A stretch of DNA of 40,767 nt, taken from IMG/VR virus record IMGVR_UViG_3300036830_000056, positions 1 through 40,767 of that record. The stretch is one strand, 5' to 3'. Source of the DNA: a virus. The notes under the pieces are model-generated. The model was not told the DNA's origin. It did not search any database and saw nothing but the letters and a program-made list of their open reading frames with translations. Positions 20,986 to 29,766 of the stretch are shown piece by piece; position 1 is the stretch's first letter, and each line of letters starts with the position of its first letter. Made by a program: the position numbers and the translations under genes.

Positions 20986-21333
20986 CTATTCGTTCTTCTT
21001 CACGAGCAGGCTGTCGACGTATGCCTTCGTCGCCACGTCCTGCGGGTCAACCGGATCACCCGCGTGCGCAATGGGCACCCCAGCGGCATTCCACACGCCA
21101 TCTGAGTCGCGCAGGAGCGCCGTATTCGAGCCGCTTGGCGTGATGCGCACGGCCTGCGGTGTGGTTTCCGTCCGCAGCTCGGCAGGCAGGCCCGGCACGG
21201 AACGGTCGGTGTCGTCGGTCGCGATGTCCACGCGGGGCGGCGGTTCTGGCCACTCGTCGGGCGGTGGCAGCTCGCCAGAGACTGAACGATCTGTCTCGTC
21301 CGTGAGCATGTCGATGCGGTCTTCTTCGTTCAT
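20986..21333 (-). CDS. Small tail fibre-type protein
   Basis: The 115-residue protein has an acidic first half with an internal duplication (TDETDRSVSGEL and, 30 residues on, TDDTDRSVPGLP), then a short beta region (AVRITPSGSNTALLRD) and ends with GDPVDPQDVATKAYVDSLL, the PQDVATKAYVD motif typical of phage fibre and collar proteins where it forms a trimeric helix. It probably belongs to the tail tip or head fibre. Confidence 0.6.
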   Translation of the reverse strand: MNEEDRIDMLTDETDRSVSGELPPPDEWPEPPPRVDIATDDTDRSVPGLPAELRTETTPQAVRITPSGSNTALLRDSDGVWNAAGVPIAHAGDPVDPQDVATKAYVDSLLVKKNE

Positions 21334-21602
21334 GGCTGCACCTGTCCCCCAGTGAGCAACGCGTGCGCCGCTTCACGTCTGGCCACCGACGCGGCCTTCA
21401 CGTCATCCGTCCAGATAATTCCGGCGATGGCCTTCACGCGGGCATCCTCATCGCCAAGGTCTGCGCCAGGTTCATACGCGATGCGATGAAACGCGGGCGC
21501 GAGGCGGACGCCGTCGCGGAGAACGAACGTGGCATGCCGCACACCGATGGTGCCGTCTTCACTGATCTCGATCCGGTCGACGACCGCTTCTTCGGTCAAC
21601 AT
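21330..21602 (-). CDS. Conserved tail-region protein
   Basis: The 90-residue protein fits a common phage family encoded beside tail fibre genes: VVDRIEISEDGTIGVRHATF, RLAPAFHRIAYEPGADLGDE and VKAIAGIIWTDDVKAASVAR. Its role is unknown; a fibre assembly or small structural part is likely. It overlaps the next gene by ATGA. Confidence 0.65.
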   Translation of the reverse strand: MLTEEAVVDRIEISEDGTIGVRHATFVLRDGVRLAPAFHRIAYEPGADLGDEDARVKAIAGIIWTDDVKAASVARREAAHALLTGGQVQP

Positions 21603-21612
21603 GATTTTCCCC

Positions 21613-22533
21613 TTACGTTGGCGTGCGATACATCAGGGCACCGATGAGCGAGCCCGGATTAAAGCTGGTGTTGTCGAGGATCACGATGCCGCCTGCTGCG
21701 CCCATCACGGGCGTGATGGTGGCGTTCGTGATGTAGAACGCCGGGATCGTTGTGACGCCGGCATTGAAGGCGCCGAAATAGTTGGCATTGCCGCCGACGT
21801 TGCCGGCATCTCTATCCGCGAACGGCAATCCGGTGATCGACGCAGACCCAACCGATGTCCCTTTGTTGGCCAGAATGAGACGGAGACTCGCCCAAATCCA
21901 GCCGCCGATCTTCACGTACCACCCAGCGCGTTCGTTGTAGGTCATCCCGACAGCAGCGCCGCCGAAGGTCAACGTCGGCAACCATGTGCCCTCTTCGTAG
22001 TCATCGAGCGTGTTCGGGTCGGCGCTCGGATTCTGCGCGGCTGGGAATTTCAGTTGCCCGAGGCCGAGCGAGACCGGGCCTGCCGGGTCGGCACTAAGGA
22101 GAAAGACGCCGTTGGTTCGCGGGTTCGCCCCAACGGGATAGTGAATCCAGTAATGCAGCCCGTTGTTTTGCAGGTAGTGCCCCGACGGCTTGCTTGTGTC
22201 GTCGGCAATGTAGTTCGCCCCGTCGAACGTCACGTTTGAGGTGAGGTCGAGTCGGTTGAACCCGGCCCCGGTCAGTGCTTGACTGAGTCGCACAAGGTCG
22301 GTTGCCCCCGGCGTTTGCCCCTGCCATTGCGGGCGCGCTTTGAGAATTTTCTGATCGGCAGTGAACACGTTCGCCGCCGCGAGCTTCGCGTACCCATCCG
22401 CGAGGACCGCGCACTGCGCCAGTGCGGCGTCGATCTGGTCGTAAAATTCCTGCTTCCACGCGTTGTCGAGCGACGTGCCGGTGTTGCCGGTCAAGTCGTC
22501 GTCATGGATGGGCGTGCGGCCGATGAGGATCAT
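21613..22533 (-). CDS. Tail fibre protein
   Basis: The 306-residue protein starts MILIGRTPIHDDDLTGNTGT with an N-terminal region likely to bind the tail, followed by a helical stretch, then a receptor-side domain with DYEEGTWLPTLTFGGAAVG and YNERAGWYVKIGGWIWA, a sequence block found in many phage tail fibres and spikes. The C terminus is beta-rich (NATITPVMGAAGGIVILDNT). Host recognition is the likely job. Confidence 0.7.
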   Translation of the reverse strand: MILIGRTPIHDDDLTGNTGTSLDNAWKQEFYDQIDAALAQCAVLADGYAKLAAANVFTADQKILKARPQWQGQTPGATDLVRLSQALTGAGFNRLDLTSNVTFDGANYIADDTSKPSGHYLQNNGLHYWIHYPVGANPRTNGVFLLSADPAGPVSLGLGQLKFPAAQNPSADPNTLDDYEEGTWLPTLTFGGAAVGMTYNERAGWYVKIGGWIWASLRLILANKGTSVGSASITGLPFADRDAGNVGGNANYFGAFNAGVTTIPAFYITNATITPVMGAAGGIVILDNTSFNPGSLIGALMYRTPT

Positions 22534-22545
22534 GGGCTTCCCTTC

Positions 22546-25263
22546 TTACGCACCGGGCGGCGTGACGAGCCGCGCCAGCCGCAGCAGGTCTTCAAACGAA
22601 AAGCGATTTGAGGATGCCTCGATGGTCCGCAGCGGGGGCGTCGGCGCGAATTGGAATTGCGAGATCGTCACCTGCTGAATTTTGTAGGTCCCGACCATGT
22701 TGGTCGGCAGTGGCAGGTTGACGGCAATCATGGAGCCGGTCTGCGTCAGCCGGTCACGCGACTCGTAGCGCAGGGTCTCTTCGACCGTGTTCCGCAGCGA
22801 CAGCGCGGCCTTCGCTCGTGCGTGGGCTTCTGCCTCGGAAATCCGGTTGTCCGAGCCGTAGGCTTCCTGTATGCCGTCCCCGCCGATGATCGTGGCCAGC
22901 GCAGCCTGCGCCGCCGTGTCGTCTTCCTGCACGAGCAGGTTGACCGGGTCCCCGATCTTGATTTGCACCACGATGGCACCGGGGCCTGCGGCCGGCACAC
23001 CTTCCAGAGCTGGAGCGGCCGTCACGGTGGCGTTGTAGTTGATGGTCGCCGTAATCGCGCCGGGGCCTGTCGGCGGAATGCCCGACAGCGCATTGCCGAC
23101 GATGCTCGTGTACCGCACCTGCTGTCCACCAGGGAGCAGCGCCCAGCCGCCCGTGATGCGGAACGCTGCCGCGCCGGCCACGATCAACGTCGGGGATCCC
23201 GCGAGCACTTGCCCGTCCGGCTGCTTCAGCGCCGACGTATCGCCGGTCGGGGCGTTGGCGCCGAGACTCGCATCCGCGAGGGCATCAAGGAAGGCGGTCG
23301 TAATGTTGTCAGCCAGCGTCGTCAGCAGCTGGAGCTGAGAGACGCCCGCAGCGGTGCGGTAGACCTTGCGGCCGGTCACCGTGGACCCGCCAATGGGAAT
23401 CCCCGACAGCGCGACCTGAGCCGCCTGCGCCGTGCCGACTGCTGGTGCGTTGGCTCCGAGCGCACTGTCAAGGCTCAGATCAGAGGCGGTCGTGCTGGTG
23501 TTGTCAGCCAGCGTCCCGAGGAATTTCAGTACTGTTCCGCCCGCTGTCGTGCGCCAGATTTTCCGGCCGGTGACGCCAGCCGGCCCGAGGGGAATCGCAG
23601 ACAGATTCACCCCGCCGACGATGGGAATAAAGCCGCTCTGTTGCGGGATCGTCGTCAGGTCGCCACTAATGAACTGATAGTACGCAGACGACGCGCCCGG
23701 GTTATTTGCGAACCCATAGCTGCCGGTGATTAACAATTTCATCGCGAGGAAGTTAAACGACACCCACACGTGGATCGTCTTGACGTTCGGGTCGGGCGAA
23801 CAGGGGATGTAGTACCCAAACCCTTTGCCGTACCCGCCGAATCCCGTTTTGATGGTGTACCCATCCGAGGCGGGACTGAAGCCCGCTTCGTTCAGCCCGT
23901 TCAGCGGCGGGACCGCCGACGTATCGGGATTGGTCGAGTAGGTGTAGTACAGCGCCATCAGATCGCCCGGATGCAGTTCGCCGTACCCGGTGTTGTCCGC
24001 CACATCGACCACGATGATCTGTTTGAACGGTGCGGCGATGGTCGCTTGCGTGTACGGAAAGGACACGGGGCCGGGCTGGGTCTCGCCCGCCGCAGTGAGA
24101 AACGAGACGCCGTAGTAGTGCACGCCGGCATCAGGTCCTGCGCCACCGGCTTTCACGGCGGCTGCAGGCGGGGTCGTGGGACCCGCCAACAGGCCCGACA
24201 CATTGACCGCGATGCGTGGTCCGGGCAGGGATTCCCCGCTCGCGGTGACAAACGTCACGGCATAGTCGTGCGCTCCAGCAGTGACGCCGGCACCCATGCC
24301 GATGTTCGCCTGTGGGGCTGCTGACGGTGTCGCGCCGGGGCCGACCAGCGTGCCACCGCCACCGGCTGCGATGCGGGCGTAGGCGAGCCGCTGCGGACCC
24401 GAGGTGACCATCCCGCCAGCCGGGTTGTACCACGCTATCGTTTCGACGGGGATGATCGTTTCACCCGGCACGCACGGGGCTTCCGCATTGGCCCCGCCAC
24501 CTTCGTAGAACATCCTCGTGACGATCTGACTAAGATCCCGCAGTCGTGACAGGTTCCGCATCGTCGGGTGCGTGGGCGTCAGGGCCAGCGGGGGCACGAC
24601 CTGCGATTCTGCTCCGACAAAGAAGTGCAGATCGCCGTAGGTCGTGACGGTGCGCCCGCCATAGTCCACATAGAACGTTGCGCCCAGCCGCTTCGCCAGC
24701 TGCCCGAGCGCATCGGTCATGCTCTGATTCGTGAACGAGATTTCATCGAGGACGGCGAGCCCTTGCTGAACGCCGAAGGTCGTGAAGCCCTGCGTGTTTT
24801 TCGCCATCAGGTCCAGCGCGATGGCGGTCCCTGACTGATTCACGTAGCGCGCATTCACGAGACGGCGGTTGATCAGCCAGGTAAAATCGATGGCGTCAAC
24901 GCGATAGGCCACGTTGGCCGGCGCATCGGCCAGATAGACCTGCTCCGCTTTCAGCACCACGCCGCCGAACAGACGCGTCAACGAATTGATCGTGCCGAGC
25001 GTGATCACGACAGGCGCTCCGAGCGCCGGCACGAATCCTCGCGTGACAAACGCGCATGTATTCGGGGCCTGCTCAAGGTTGTCGCTGATGGTCAGTGATT
25101 CAACGAGGACGTTCTTGTTCGGGTCAGGACCTGCGGTCGCCACCTGTTCGCCGCCGACCGCGATGAAGGGTTTGACAGAGGTATATCCGCCGCGCGTGGC
25201 CCCGCCGCGAGCGATGCCACCGAGGGCATACATCAATGCCTTTTGTCCAGTGGCCAGACCCAT
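22546..25263 (-). CDS. Tail tip/hub protein with repeat modules
   Basis: The 905-residue protein lies just after the tape-measure gene. Its first 300 residues resemble siphophage hub proteins (VESLTISDNLEQAPNTCAFV, RLFGGVVLKAEQVYLA, WLINRRLVNARYVNQSGTAI, SMTDALGQLAKRLGATFYVD). The centre has duplicated modules: residues 315-358 and 369-404 share a TAAGE/TASGE..PGP plan, and residues 553-615 and 618-680 share the GRKIWRTTAGG / GRKVYRTAAG, LADN and LGANAP plan. The last 130 residues resume a hub-like fold (TVEETLRYESRDRL, NMVGTYKIQQVTI). It likely closes the tail tube and begins DNA passage. Confidence 0.75.
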   Translation of the reverse strand: MGLATGQKALMYALGGIARGGATRGGYTSVKPFIAVGGEQVATAGPDPNKNVLVESLTISDNLEQAPNTCAFVTRGFVPALGAPVVITLGTINSLTRLFGGVVLKAEQVYLADAPANVAYRVDAIDFTWLINRRLVNARYVNQSGTAIALDLMAKNTQGFTTFGVQQGLAVLDEISFTNQSMTDALGQLAKRLGATFYVDYGGRTVTTYGDLHFFVGAESQVVPPLALTPTHPTMRNLSRLRDLSQIVTRMFYEGGGANAEAPCVPGETIIPVETIAWYNPAGGMVTSGPQRLAYARIAAGGGGTLVGPGATPSAAPQANIGMGAGVTAGAHDYAVTFVTASGESLPGPRIAVNVSGLLAGPTTPPAAAVKAGGAGPDAGVHYYGVSFLTAAGETQPGPVSFPYTQATIAAPFKQIIVVDVADNTGYGELHPGDLMALYYTYSTNPDTSAVPPLNGLNEAGFSPASDGYTIKTGFGGYGKGFGYYIPCSPDPNVKTIHVWVSFNFLAMKLLITGSYGFANNPGASSAYYQFISGDLTTIPQQSGFIPIVGGVNLSAIPLGPAGVTGRKIWRTTAGGTVLKFLGTLADNTSTTASDLSLDSALGANAPAVGTAQAAQVALSGIPIGGSTVTGRKVYRTAAGVSQLQLLTTLADNITTAFLDALADASLGANAPTGDTSALKQPDGQVLAGSPTLIVAGAAAFRITGGWALLPGGQQVRYTSIVGNALSGIPPTGPGAITATINYNATVTAAPALEGVPAAGPGAIVVQIKIGDPVNLLVQEDDTAAQAALATIIGGDGIQEAYGSDNRISEAEAHARAKAALSLRNTVEETLRYESRDRLTQTGSMIAVNLPLPTNMVGTYKIQQVTISQFQFAPTPPLRTIEASSNRFSFEDLLRLARLVTPPGA
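23224..23607 (-). repeat. Tandem repeat modules in tail hub gene
   Basis: This segment encodes residues 553-680 of the hub protein, two copies of a ~64-residue module with the ALSGIP/NLSAIP, GRKxxRTxAG, TLADN and LGANAP signatures. A second diverged pair lies at 24052-24321. These look like Ig/FN3-sized surface modules made by intragenic duplication. Confidence 0.65.
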
Positions 25264-27687
25264 CTACGCCGAACTCCCGACGGCCCCGAACGGCAGACGC
25301 GTTCCCTGTGATTTCAGCAGCGACATCATGGCGGCACCGACCGTGCGCGCCAGCTGGTCGGGCGTCCCGAGCACGCTGCCGTTGACGTTGATCGTGACGC
25401 TCAGGCCAGAGCTGTTCGGCAGGACGGTGCCCGCGCTGCGGGGCACGAACGTCTCGGGGCCCTTCTCGCCGACGACGTACGGTTGGCCGGCTTCCACAGG
25501 TCCACCGGCCGCGCGGAAGTTCGTGATCCCGCCGATGGATCCGTGGATGATGCCGCCCGAGGCGATGTAGGCCGCTTCGCCCGGCGTGTAGTTCCCGCCT
25601 GCGTTCACCGTCCGCGCGACTGAGGACAGCCCACTCGCCAGACTGCCGAAGTACGCCGGGATTGTCGGGTCACTGACGAGCAGGTTGAGCGAGCCGTGCA
25701 GGTCGGTGACGGATTGTTTCGTGCTGTCGAGGGCCGGTTTGATTTTCTTGCCGGCATCCACGAGCGCATCGCTCAGCGCGTTGACCGGCTTGACCCATTC
25801 CCCAATCGACGTGAACAGGCCCGTGCTGGCGTCCGTCTCGGCCTTCAGATCCTTTAGGTATTGCTCCTGCAGTACCTGCTCCTGTGCATACTGCGAGATG
25901 CCCGCCTGCTTTTTTGCGTGCAGTTCATCCAGTGACTTGGCCAGCTTCGCATTCGCATCGATGACCTTCGTCGTGCCGTCCACGTTCTGGCCGTAGGCCG
26001 CTGCGAGCTGCGTCTGTGCCGCCAGCTCCGCGAGCACGGCGGCATTGACGACGCCGGCCTGCTTCTGCTGGATCGCGGCCTTCTGATTTTCGAGCGCGAT
26101 TTCGCGGTTCAGCAGGTCTTCGATGACCTTCGACCGATCCTTGGCGGAATTCAGCTGGTCGTACACCGCGCGGGCGCTCGCTTCCTCAGCAGCAATCAGC
26201 TGGTTGATCTGCGCGATCTGCCCTTCGAAGCTGTAGGCTTTCAGGTTCGCCTGCGCGATGCTCTCCAGTGATTTGATCCGCTTGGTGTACTGGTCCATCG
26301 CGGCGGCGTCGGCATCTTTCTGCGCCTTCGCCAGGTCGTCGGTGGCCTTCTTCGCGGTTTCGAGCCCAGCCTTGTATTTCTCCAGCTGCTGCACGGTGAC
26401 GCCGATGCCGGTGGCGTGCTGCGCATCGAGCTGATTCATCGTCTGCAGCTGTTCGAGGTATTTCACCTGCCACTCAAGCAGCGGAGCCCCGGCCTGACTC
26501 TGCAACGTCTCCATGTAGCGGACGGCCTCAGCGTGCTTGTCGAGGACCGGCGCGGCGTCGGCATGGGCCTTCGTGTTGTCGCTCGTCGCTTTGGTGTTCG
26601 ACTCCGTTTTCACATTCAGCGCATCGAACACGGCCGCGAGATGTTCCGCATGCTGCACGCCCGTGATCTGGGTCTGGAACCAGTCCTGCCAGCCGGCGGC
26701 GAAAATCTTGATGCTGCTGCCGCCTTGCCCCATGGCCTTATTCAAGTTTTCGATGCCGCCGATGGCCCCGCCGACGCCCTCGGTGACGAAATTCATGAAG
26801 GACGTTTTCGCCCGCTCAATCGAGTCGGCATATTCGGCCATCGCCTTGACCGAATCGGCCGTGGCCTTGTTCAACTTCCCGGCCTTCTCCATCGCGTCAT
26901 CGACGCCGGTCGAAAACGCCACCATCGAGGACCCGAGCTTGCCGCCGTACAGGTCCTTCGCTGCCGCATCCTGTATCGCGCCCGACAGGGAGCCGAGCCC
27001 GCGTTCGGTGTCGAGAAACAGGCTCTTCGCATCCTTGTTCCGCAGGTCATCCAAGCTGATGCCCATCAGGGCATACGCATGCACGACGCTCTGGTCGCCA
27101 CCCGCGATCCGCTGCTGCAGGTTGAAGAGGGCTCGGCCGAGTTCGTCGCCTGTGACGCCGTAGGACGCCGTCGCGGCGGTCAGGACCTGCAGATCCTCGA
27201 CCCCGATGCGGGTCTGCAGGCTCAGCGTCTGCAATGCCTGTGCGTTGGCGAACAGCTTTTCCCCGAAGCCGACCAGAGCGTCCACGCTGAACGCGATGCC
27301 GAAGGCCCCGGCGAGACTTTGGAGCGTGCCGAGCAAATCGCTCTGCGCCGTACTCACCTGCTTCGTCTGGTCCGCCAGCTTCTGCATGTCGGGCGGCACT
27401 TTTTCCCCGATGGCGGTGTACTTCGCAATCGCCTCGGTGAGCGTGGCGTTCAGTTTGGCCTGTTCGGTCGTGGTGAGGGCGGTTGCGCCGCCGACCTTGT
27501 CAATGGCGACGACGAGTTCGTTGGCCTGCTGGATGATGCCCCGGCCTGACCACTTGTCGACCATGTTGTTCAATTTCGTCGCGACCGTGTCAGCTCCCTT
27601 GCCGAAGTCGGCCATGGCCACGTCGGCCGCGTTGATCGCGGACAGGAACGTGGAGAAGTCGGCGATGAAGTTGGCGTTGACGCCCAT
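25264..27687 (-). CDS. Tail tape measure protein
   Basis: The 807-residue protein begins MGVNANFIADFSTFLSAINA and is rich in long helices and coiled coils (ELVVAIDKVGGATALTTTEQ, QMTDALGQL-like and QYTKRIKSLESIAQANLKAY segments). A few hydrophobic stretches (LQSLAGAFGIAFSVDALVGF) may cross the host membrane. The Gly/Pro-rich end (GGIIHGSIGGITNFRAAGGP, GPETFVPRSAGTVLP) is typical of tape measures. At about 1.5 angstroms per residue it would set a tail near 120 nm. It starts directly after the chaperone frameshift stop (TAAATG). Confidence 0.85.
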   Translation of the reverse strand: MGVNANFIADFSTFLSAINAADVAMADFGKGADTVATKLNNMVDKWSGRGIIQQANELVVAIDKVGGATALTTTEQAKLNATLTEAIAKYTAIGEKVPPDMQKLADQTKQVSTAQSDLLGTLQSLAGAFGIAFSVDALVGFGEKLFANAQALQTLSLQTRIGVEDLQVLTAATASYGVTGDELGRALFNLQQRIAGGDQSVVHAYALMGISLDDLRNKDAKSLFLDTERGLGSLSGAIQDAAAKDLYGGKLGSSMVAFSTGVDDAMEKAGKLNKATADSVKAMAEYADSIERAKTSFMNFVTEGVGGAIGGIENLNKAMGQGGSSIKIFAAGWQDWFQTQITGVQHAEHLAAVFDALNVKTESNTKATSDNTKAHADAAPVLDKHAEAVRYMETLQSQAGAPLLEWQVKYLEQLQTMNQLDAQHATGIGVTVQQLEKYKAGLETAKKATDDLAKAQKDADAAAMDQYTKRIKSLESIAQANLKAYSFEGQIAQINQLIAAEEASARAVYDQLNSAKDRSKVIEDLLNREIALENQKAAIQQKQAGVVNAAVLAELAAQTQLAAAYGQNVDGTTKVIDANAKLAKSLDELHAKKQAGISQYAQEQVLQEQYLKDLKAETDASTGLFTSIGEWVKPVNALSDALVDAGKKIKPALDSTKQSVTDLHGSLNLLVSDPTIPAYFGSLASGLSSVARTVNAGGNYTPGEAAYIASGGIIHGSIGGITNFRAAGGPVEAGQPYVVGEKGPETFVPRSAGTVLPNSSGLSVTINVNGSVLGTPDQLARTVGAAMMSLLKSQGTRLPFGAVGSSA

Positions 27688-28181
27688 TTACTCGGCCTCG
27701 GGTTGCTGTTCGATCAGCCAGTCCACCAGTACGTCGAAGTCATTGCAGGACAACGCTCGCACCTGCGGCAGGGTCCAGTGCATGCGTTGACAGATGGCTA
27801 GCTCGTGTTCTACACGCTCACGGTAGCCGGGTCTTTTTTTTCCTCCGCTCTCGCGGTTTCAACGCTCTCGGCATGCACGTCCAGCAGGTCACGGATCGCT
27901 CGCGCCACATGCGGGAACAGCTGTCGGATCGCGGCGGGCGTCACCCGCACCGGCTTCCCGTTCGGATCTTGGAAGGACCACGCCACGATGAAGGCTTCCA
28001 TCCGGCACTGCCCGATCAGAATCGGATCCAGTACCGGCGTTTGGTTCGGCCCCAGCTGGCGGCGCATGCTCGCGTACATGTCCTGTTCTTCGCCGTACGT
28101 CAGCTCGCGTTTCACCTCGACCCATTGATCCTCGGGCAGGGTCAGCTTGGTAAATGCCGGTTCGACGAACGCGTTATACAT
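27688..28181 (-). CDS. Tail assembly chaperone, -1 frameshift product (GT-like)
   Basis: The short chaperone frame at 27810-28181 can shift by -1 on the slippery A AAA AAA at 27834-27840 and continue for 48 codons (RPGYRERVEHELAICQR, CNDFDVLVDWLIEQQPEAE) to the TAA at 27688, which abuts the tape-measure ATG. Residues before the slip are shared with the short form. In phage lambda the G and GT products guide tail assembly on the tape measure in this way. The extension has no good start of its own, which supports the frameshift. Confidence 0.8.
27810..28181 (-). CDS. Tail assembly chaperone, short form (G-like)
   Basis: The 123-residue protein (YNAFVEPAFTKLTLPEDQWV, KRELTYGEEQDMYASMRRQL, GQCRMEAFIVAWSFQDPNGK, AIRQLFPHVARAIRDLLDVH) has the size, position and acidic character of a siphophage tail chaperone. 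It ends RAEEKKDPATVSV just after the slippery run. It overlaps the upstream gene by eight bases and lies before the tape-measure gene. Confidence 0.8.
   Translation of the reverse strand: MYNAFVEPAFTKLTLPEDQWVEVKRELTYGEEQDMYASMRRQLGPNQTPVLDPILIGQCRMEAFIVAWSFQDPNGKPVRVTPAAIRQLFPHVARAIRDLLDVHAESVETARAEEKKDPATVSV
27834..27841 (-). promoter_or_regulatory. Programmed -1 frameshift slippery site
   Basis: Eight A residues on the minus strand are read in frame as GAA AAA AAA G, which gives the canonical A_AAA_AAA heptamer. The -1 frame runs open to 27688. No strong downstream pseudoknot was worked out, though the following sequence is GC-rich. Confidence 0.8.
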
Positions 28182-28488
28182 GCACCCCTCGTGAGGATTG
28201 CGGAGCCCCGAGCCGCGCCGTCAACGCGTGGTCGGCGTACTTCGTGATTTCTACAATCGGCCAACGCCACTCGCCGTGGGTGACCGTGACGATGAACGTG
28301 AGCGACGACTGTCGGATCGCGTAGTCGTTGGCGTTGGCAATCGACGCCCGCAGTGACAGGTTCCCGAGCCCATCGCGCTCCACGATGAAGGCGTGGACAT
28401 CGGCGACAGGAATGCGGCCGTGCCAGTCAATGCGCCCGTGCACGCCTGTCGCGAGGGTCCCGGCCTTCTTCGTGCGGGTGTGCCGCAT
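28174..28488 (-). CDS. Hypothetical tail-region protein
   Basis: The 104-residue protein sits between the tail tube and chaperone genes. Its sequence (WHGRIPVADVHAFIVERDGL, SIANANDYAIRQSSLTFIVT, WRWPIVEITKYADHALTARL) has alternating beta strands and may be a minor tail protein. No named family recognised. The first residues are basic (MRHTRTKKAG). Confidence 0.6.
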   Translation of the reverse strand: MRHTRTKKAGTLATGVHGRIDWHGRIPVADVHAFIVERDGLGNLSLRASIANANDYAIRQSSLTFIVTVTHGEWRWPIVEITKYADHALTARLGAPQSSRGVHV

Positions 28489-28493
28489 CGCTG

Positions 28494-28901
28494 TTACGGC
28501 CCGACCGGTTCGCGCGTCCAGCCGGCAGCCGCCACGAAGTTGCCCGAGACGGCGATGGCGCCGGTCGCCTTCACGTCAATGGACGTGTCGAGCCATGCCA
28601 GACCCTTCCAGAGGAACGTCGGCATCAGCGTTGAGGGCACCAGCTCCAGCGCTGCCGCCACGTCGCCCATCGCCACGTCGAACATGTCGAGTTCGTCACT
28701 GTCGTACCAGCCGCCGAGCGTGCCCTTCAGATCGGGCAGACCCTGCACGTAGACCTTGTTCGGGTCCCCGAAGGCCGTCACGTCCGCTTTATCGCGGGCC
28801 ATGTTCAACGTCCACGCGTTCATGCTGGCGAGCGTGACCGCTGTTGCTCCTCCGGTGGGATCCAGTTTGATTTCGCCGTGAGAACCATGCATGCGATTCA
28901 C
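28494..28901 (-). CDS. Major tail tube protein
   Basis: The 135-residue protein has the look of a siphophage tail tube: HGSHGEIKLDPTGGATAVTL, NAWTLNMARDKADVTAFGDP, KVYVQGLPDLKGTLGGWYDS, DELDMFDVAMGD, LAWLDTSIDVKATGAIAVSG. The DVTAFGDPNK and GTLGGWYD stretches recur in this family. GTG at 28901 follows GGTAGGTG. It forms the hexameric tube rings around the tape measure. Confidence 0.8.
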   Translation of the reverse strand: MNRMHGSHGEIKLDPTGGATAVTLASMNAWTLNMARDKADVTAFGDPNKVYVQGLPDLKGTLGGWYDSDELDMFDVAMGDVAAALELVPSTLMPTFLWKGLAWLDTSIDVKATGAIAVSGNFVAAAGWTREPVGP

Positions 28902-28922
28902 TCTGCACCTACCTTTTTTCGA

Positions 28923-29351
28923 TTAGCCTTCGGTCGTCGGGACGACATCGAGTTCGTAGTGCCCGCCCCAGTGCTGCCAGCGTTGCGCCGGATCCACGTC
29001 GGGCTCGCTGTACCGGCGGTCGCCCACACGCTGGCACCTGGCGACGCGATAGCCGGTGGGCGCGAGCGTCGTGTTGTTGTGAATCAGCGCATCGATCTGC
29101 GTGTCGGCTTTGCGCGCGTCACTCGCGCTCGTGCTGAAGATCACGGCCTTGATCAGATATGCGAAGTGCTCGAATCCTTTTTTGCCCTGAAAGATGTACT
29201 CGTCGACATGGTCATCACGCGACACGACGACGAACCGCGTGCGGCCCTGCGGCGCAGCGTCGAAGAAGACGCCATCCGGCAACAGCCCTTTGAGCGTGGC
29301 ATCGCTCTGCAGCAGGCTGATCACCGCGCTATCGACCGCGCCACTGTCCAC
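28923..29351 (-). CDS. Tail terminator/completion protein
   Basis: The 142-residue protein lies between the HK97 gp10-like gene and the tail tube gene, the position of DUF3168-like tail completion proteins. It has VDSAVISLLQSDATLKGLLP, RTRFVVVSRDDHVDEYIFQG, AYLIKAVIFSTSASDARKAD, a set seen in this family. GTG at 29351 is used, seven bases after GGAG. It should cap the tail end that meets the head. Confidence 0.7.
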   Translation of the reverse strand: MDSGAVDSAVISLLQSDATLKGLLPDGVFFDAAPQGRTRFVVVSRDDHVDEYIFQGKKGFEHFAYLIKAVIFSTSASDARKADTQIDALIHNNTTLAPTGYRVARCQRVGDRRYSEPDVDPAQRWQHWGGHYELDVVPTTEG

Positions 29352-29352
29352 G

Positions 29353-29766
29353 TCAGGTCTCCGTCACCATGAAGCCGGCGCTCCGCACGAGTGCCACGAG
29401 CGCGGCGTGCATCGTCGCGCGATGGCGTTTGGCAATCGCGATCAGGCCCCGATCCTTGTGGGCGGGCTCTGCGCCTCGGTTCCAGCCCTGCTGCGTGTGC
29501 CGATTCTGCGTGCCAAATTCCCACCAGTTCGCCTGCGGTGTGTGACTCTGCACGACGAACTTCGCTTGGTACTGGTGACTGCGATCCGTCACGTCCACGC
29601 CCTCTCGCATCGGGCCGGCTGGATAGACGCTGCGGACTTCGGACGCCGTGTCTTCAGCGGCGGTCGCCACAATCGCCATCGCGTCATTCGTCAGCTCGTC
29701 GGGCATGTCGCGCAACGCCTTGCGCAGTTCATCCAGCCCATCGAGGAACAGGTTGACGGCAGCCAT
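29353..29766 (-). CDS. HK97 gp10-like tail/neck protein
   Basis: The 137-residue protein has FLDGLDELRKALRDMPDELT, a helical start, SVYPAGPMREGVDVTDRSHQ with the typical TG-type hairpin, SHTPQANWWEFGTQNRHTQQ and a helical end (IAIAKRHRATMHAALVALVR). This is the HK97 gp10 family of head-tail joining proteins. The TAATG overlap ties it to the next upstream gene. Confidence 0.8.
   Translation of the reverse strand: MAAVNLFLDGLDELRKALRDMPDELTNDAMAIVATAAEDTASEVRSVYPAGPMREGVDVTDRSHQYQAKFVVQSHTPQANWWEFGTQNRHTQQGWNRGAEPAHKDRGLIAIAKRHRATMHAALVALVRSAGFMVTET

Noticed and set aside
26416-27549. Plus-strand ORF of 377 codons antisense to the tape measure gene
   Set aside because: Shadow of a helical, GC-rich coding sequence; no start signal or domain.
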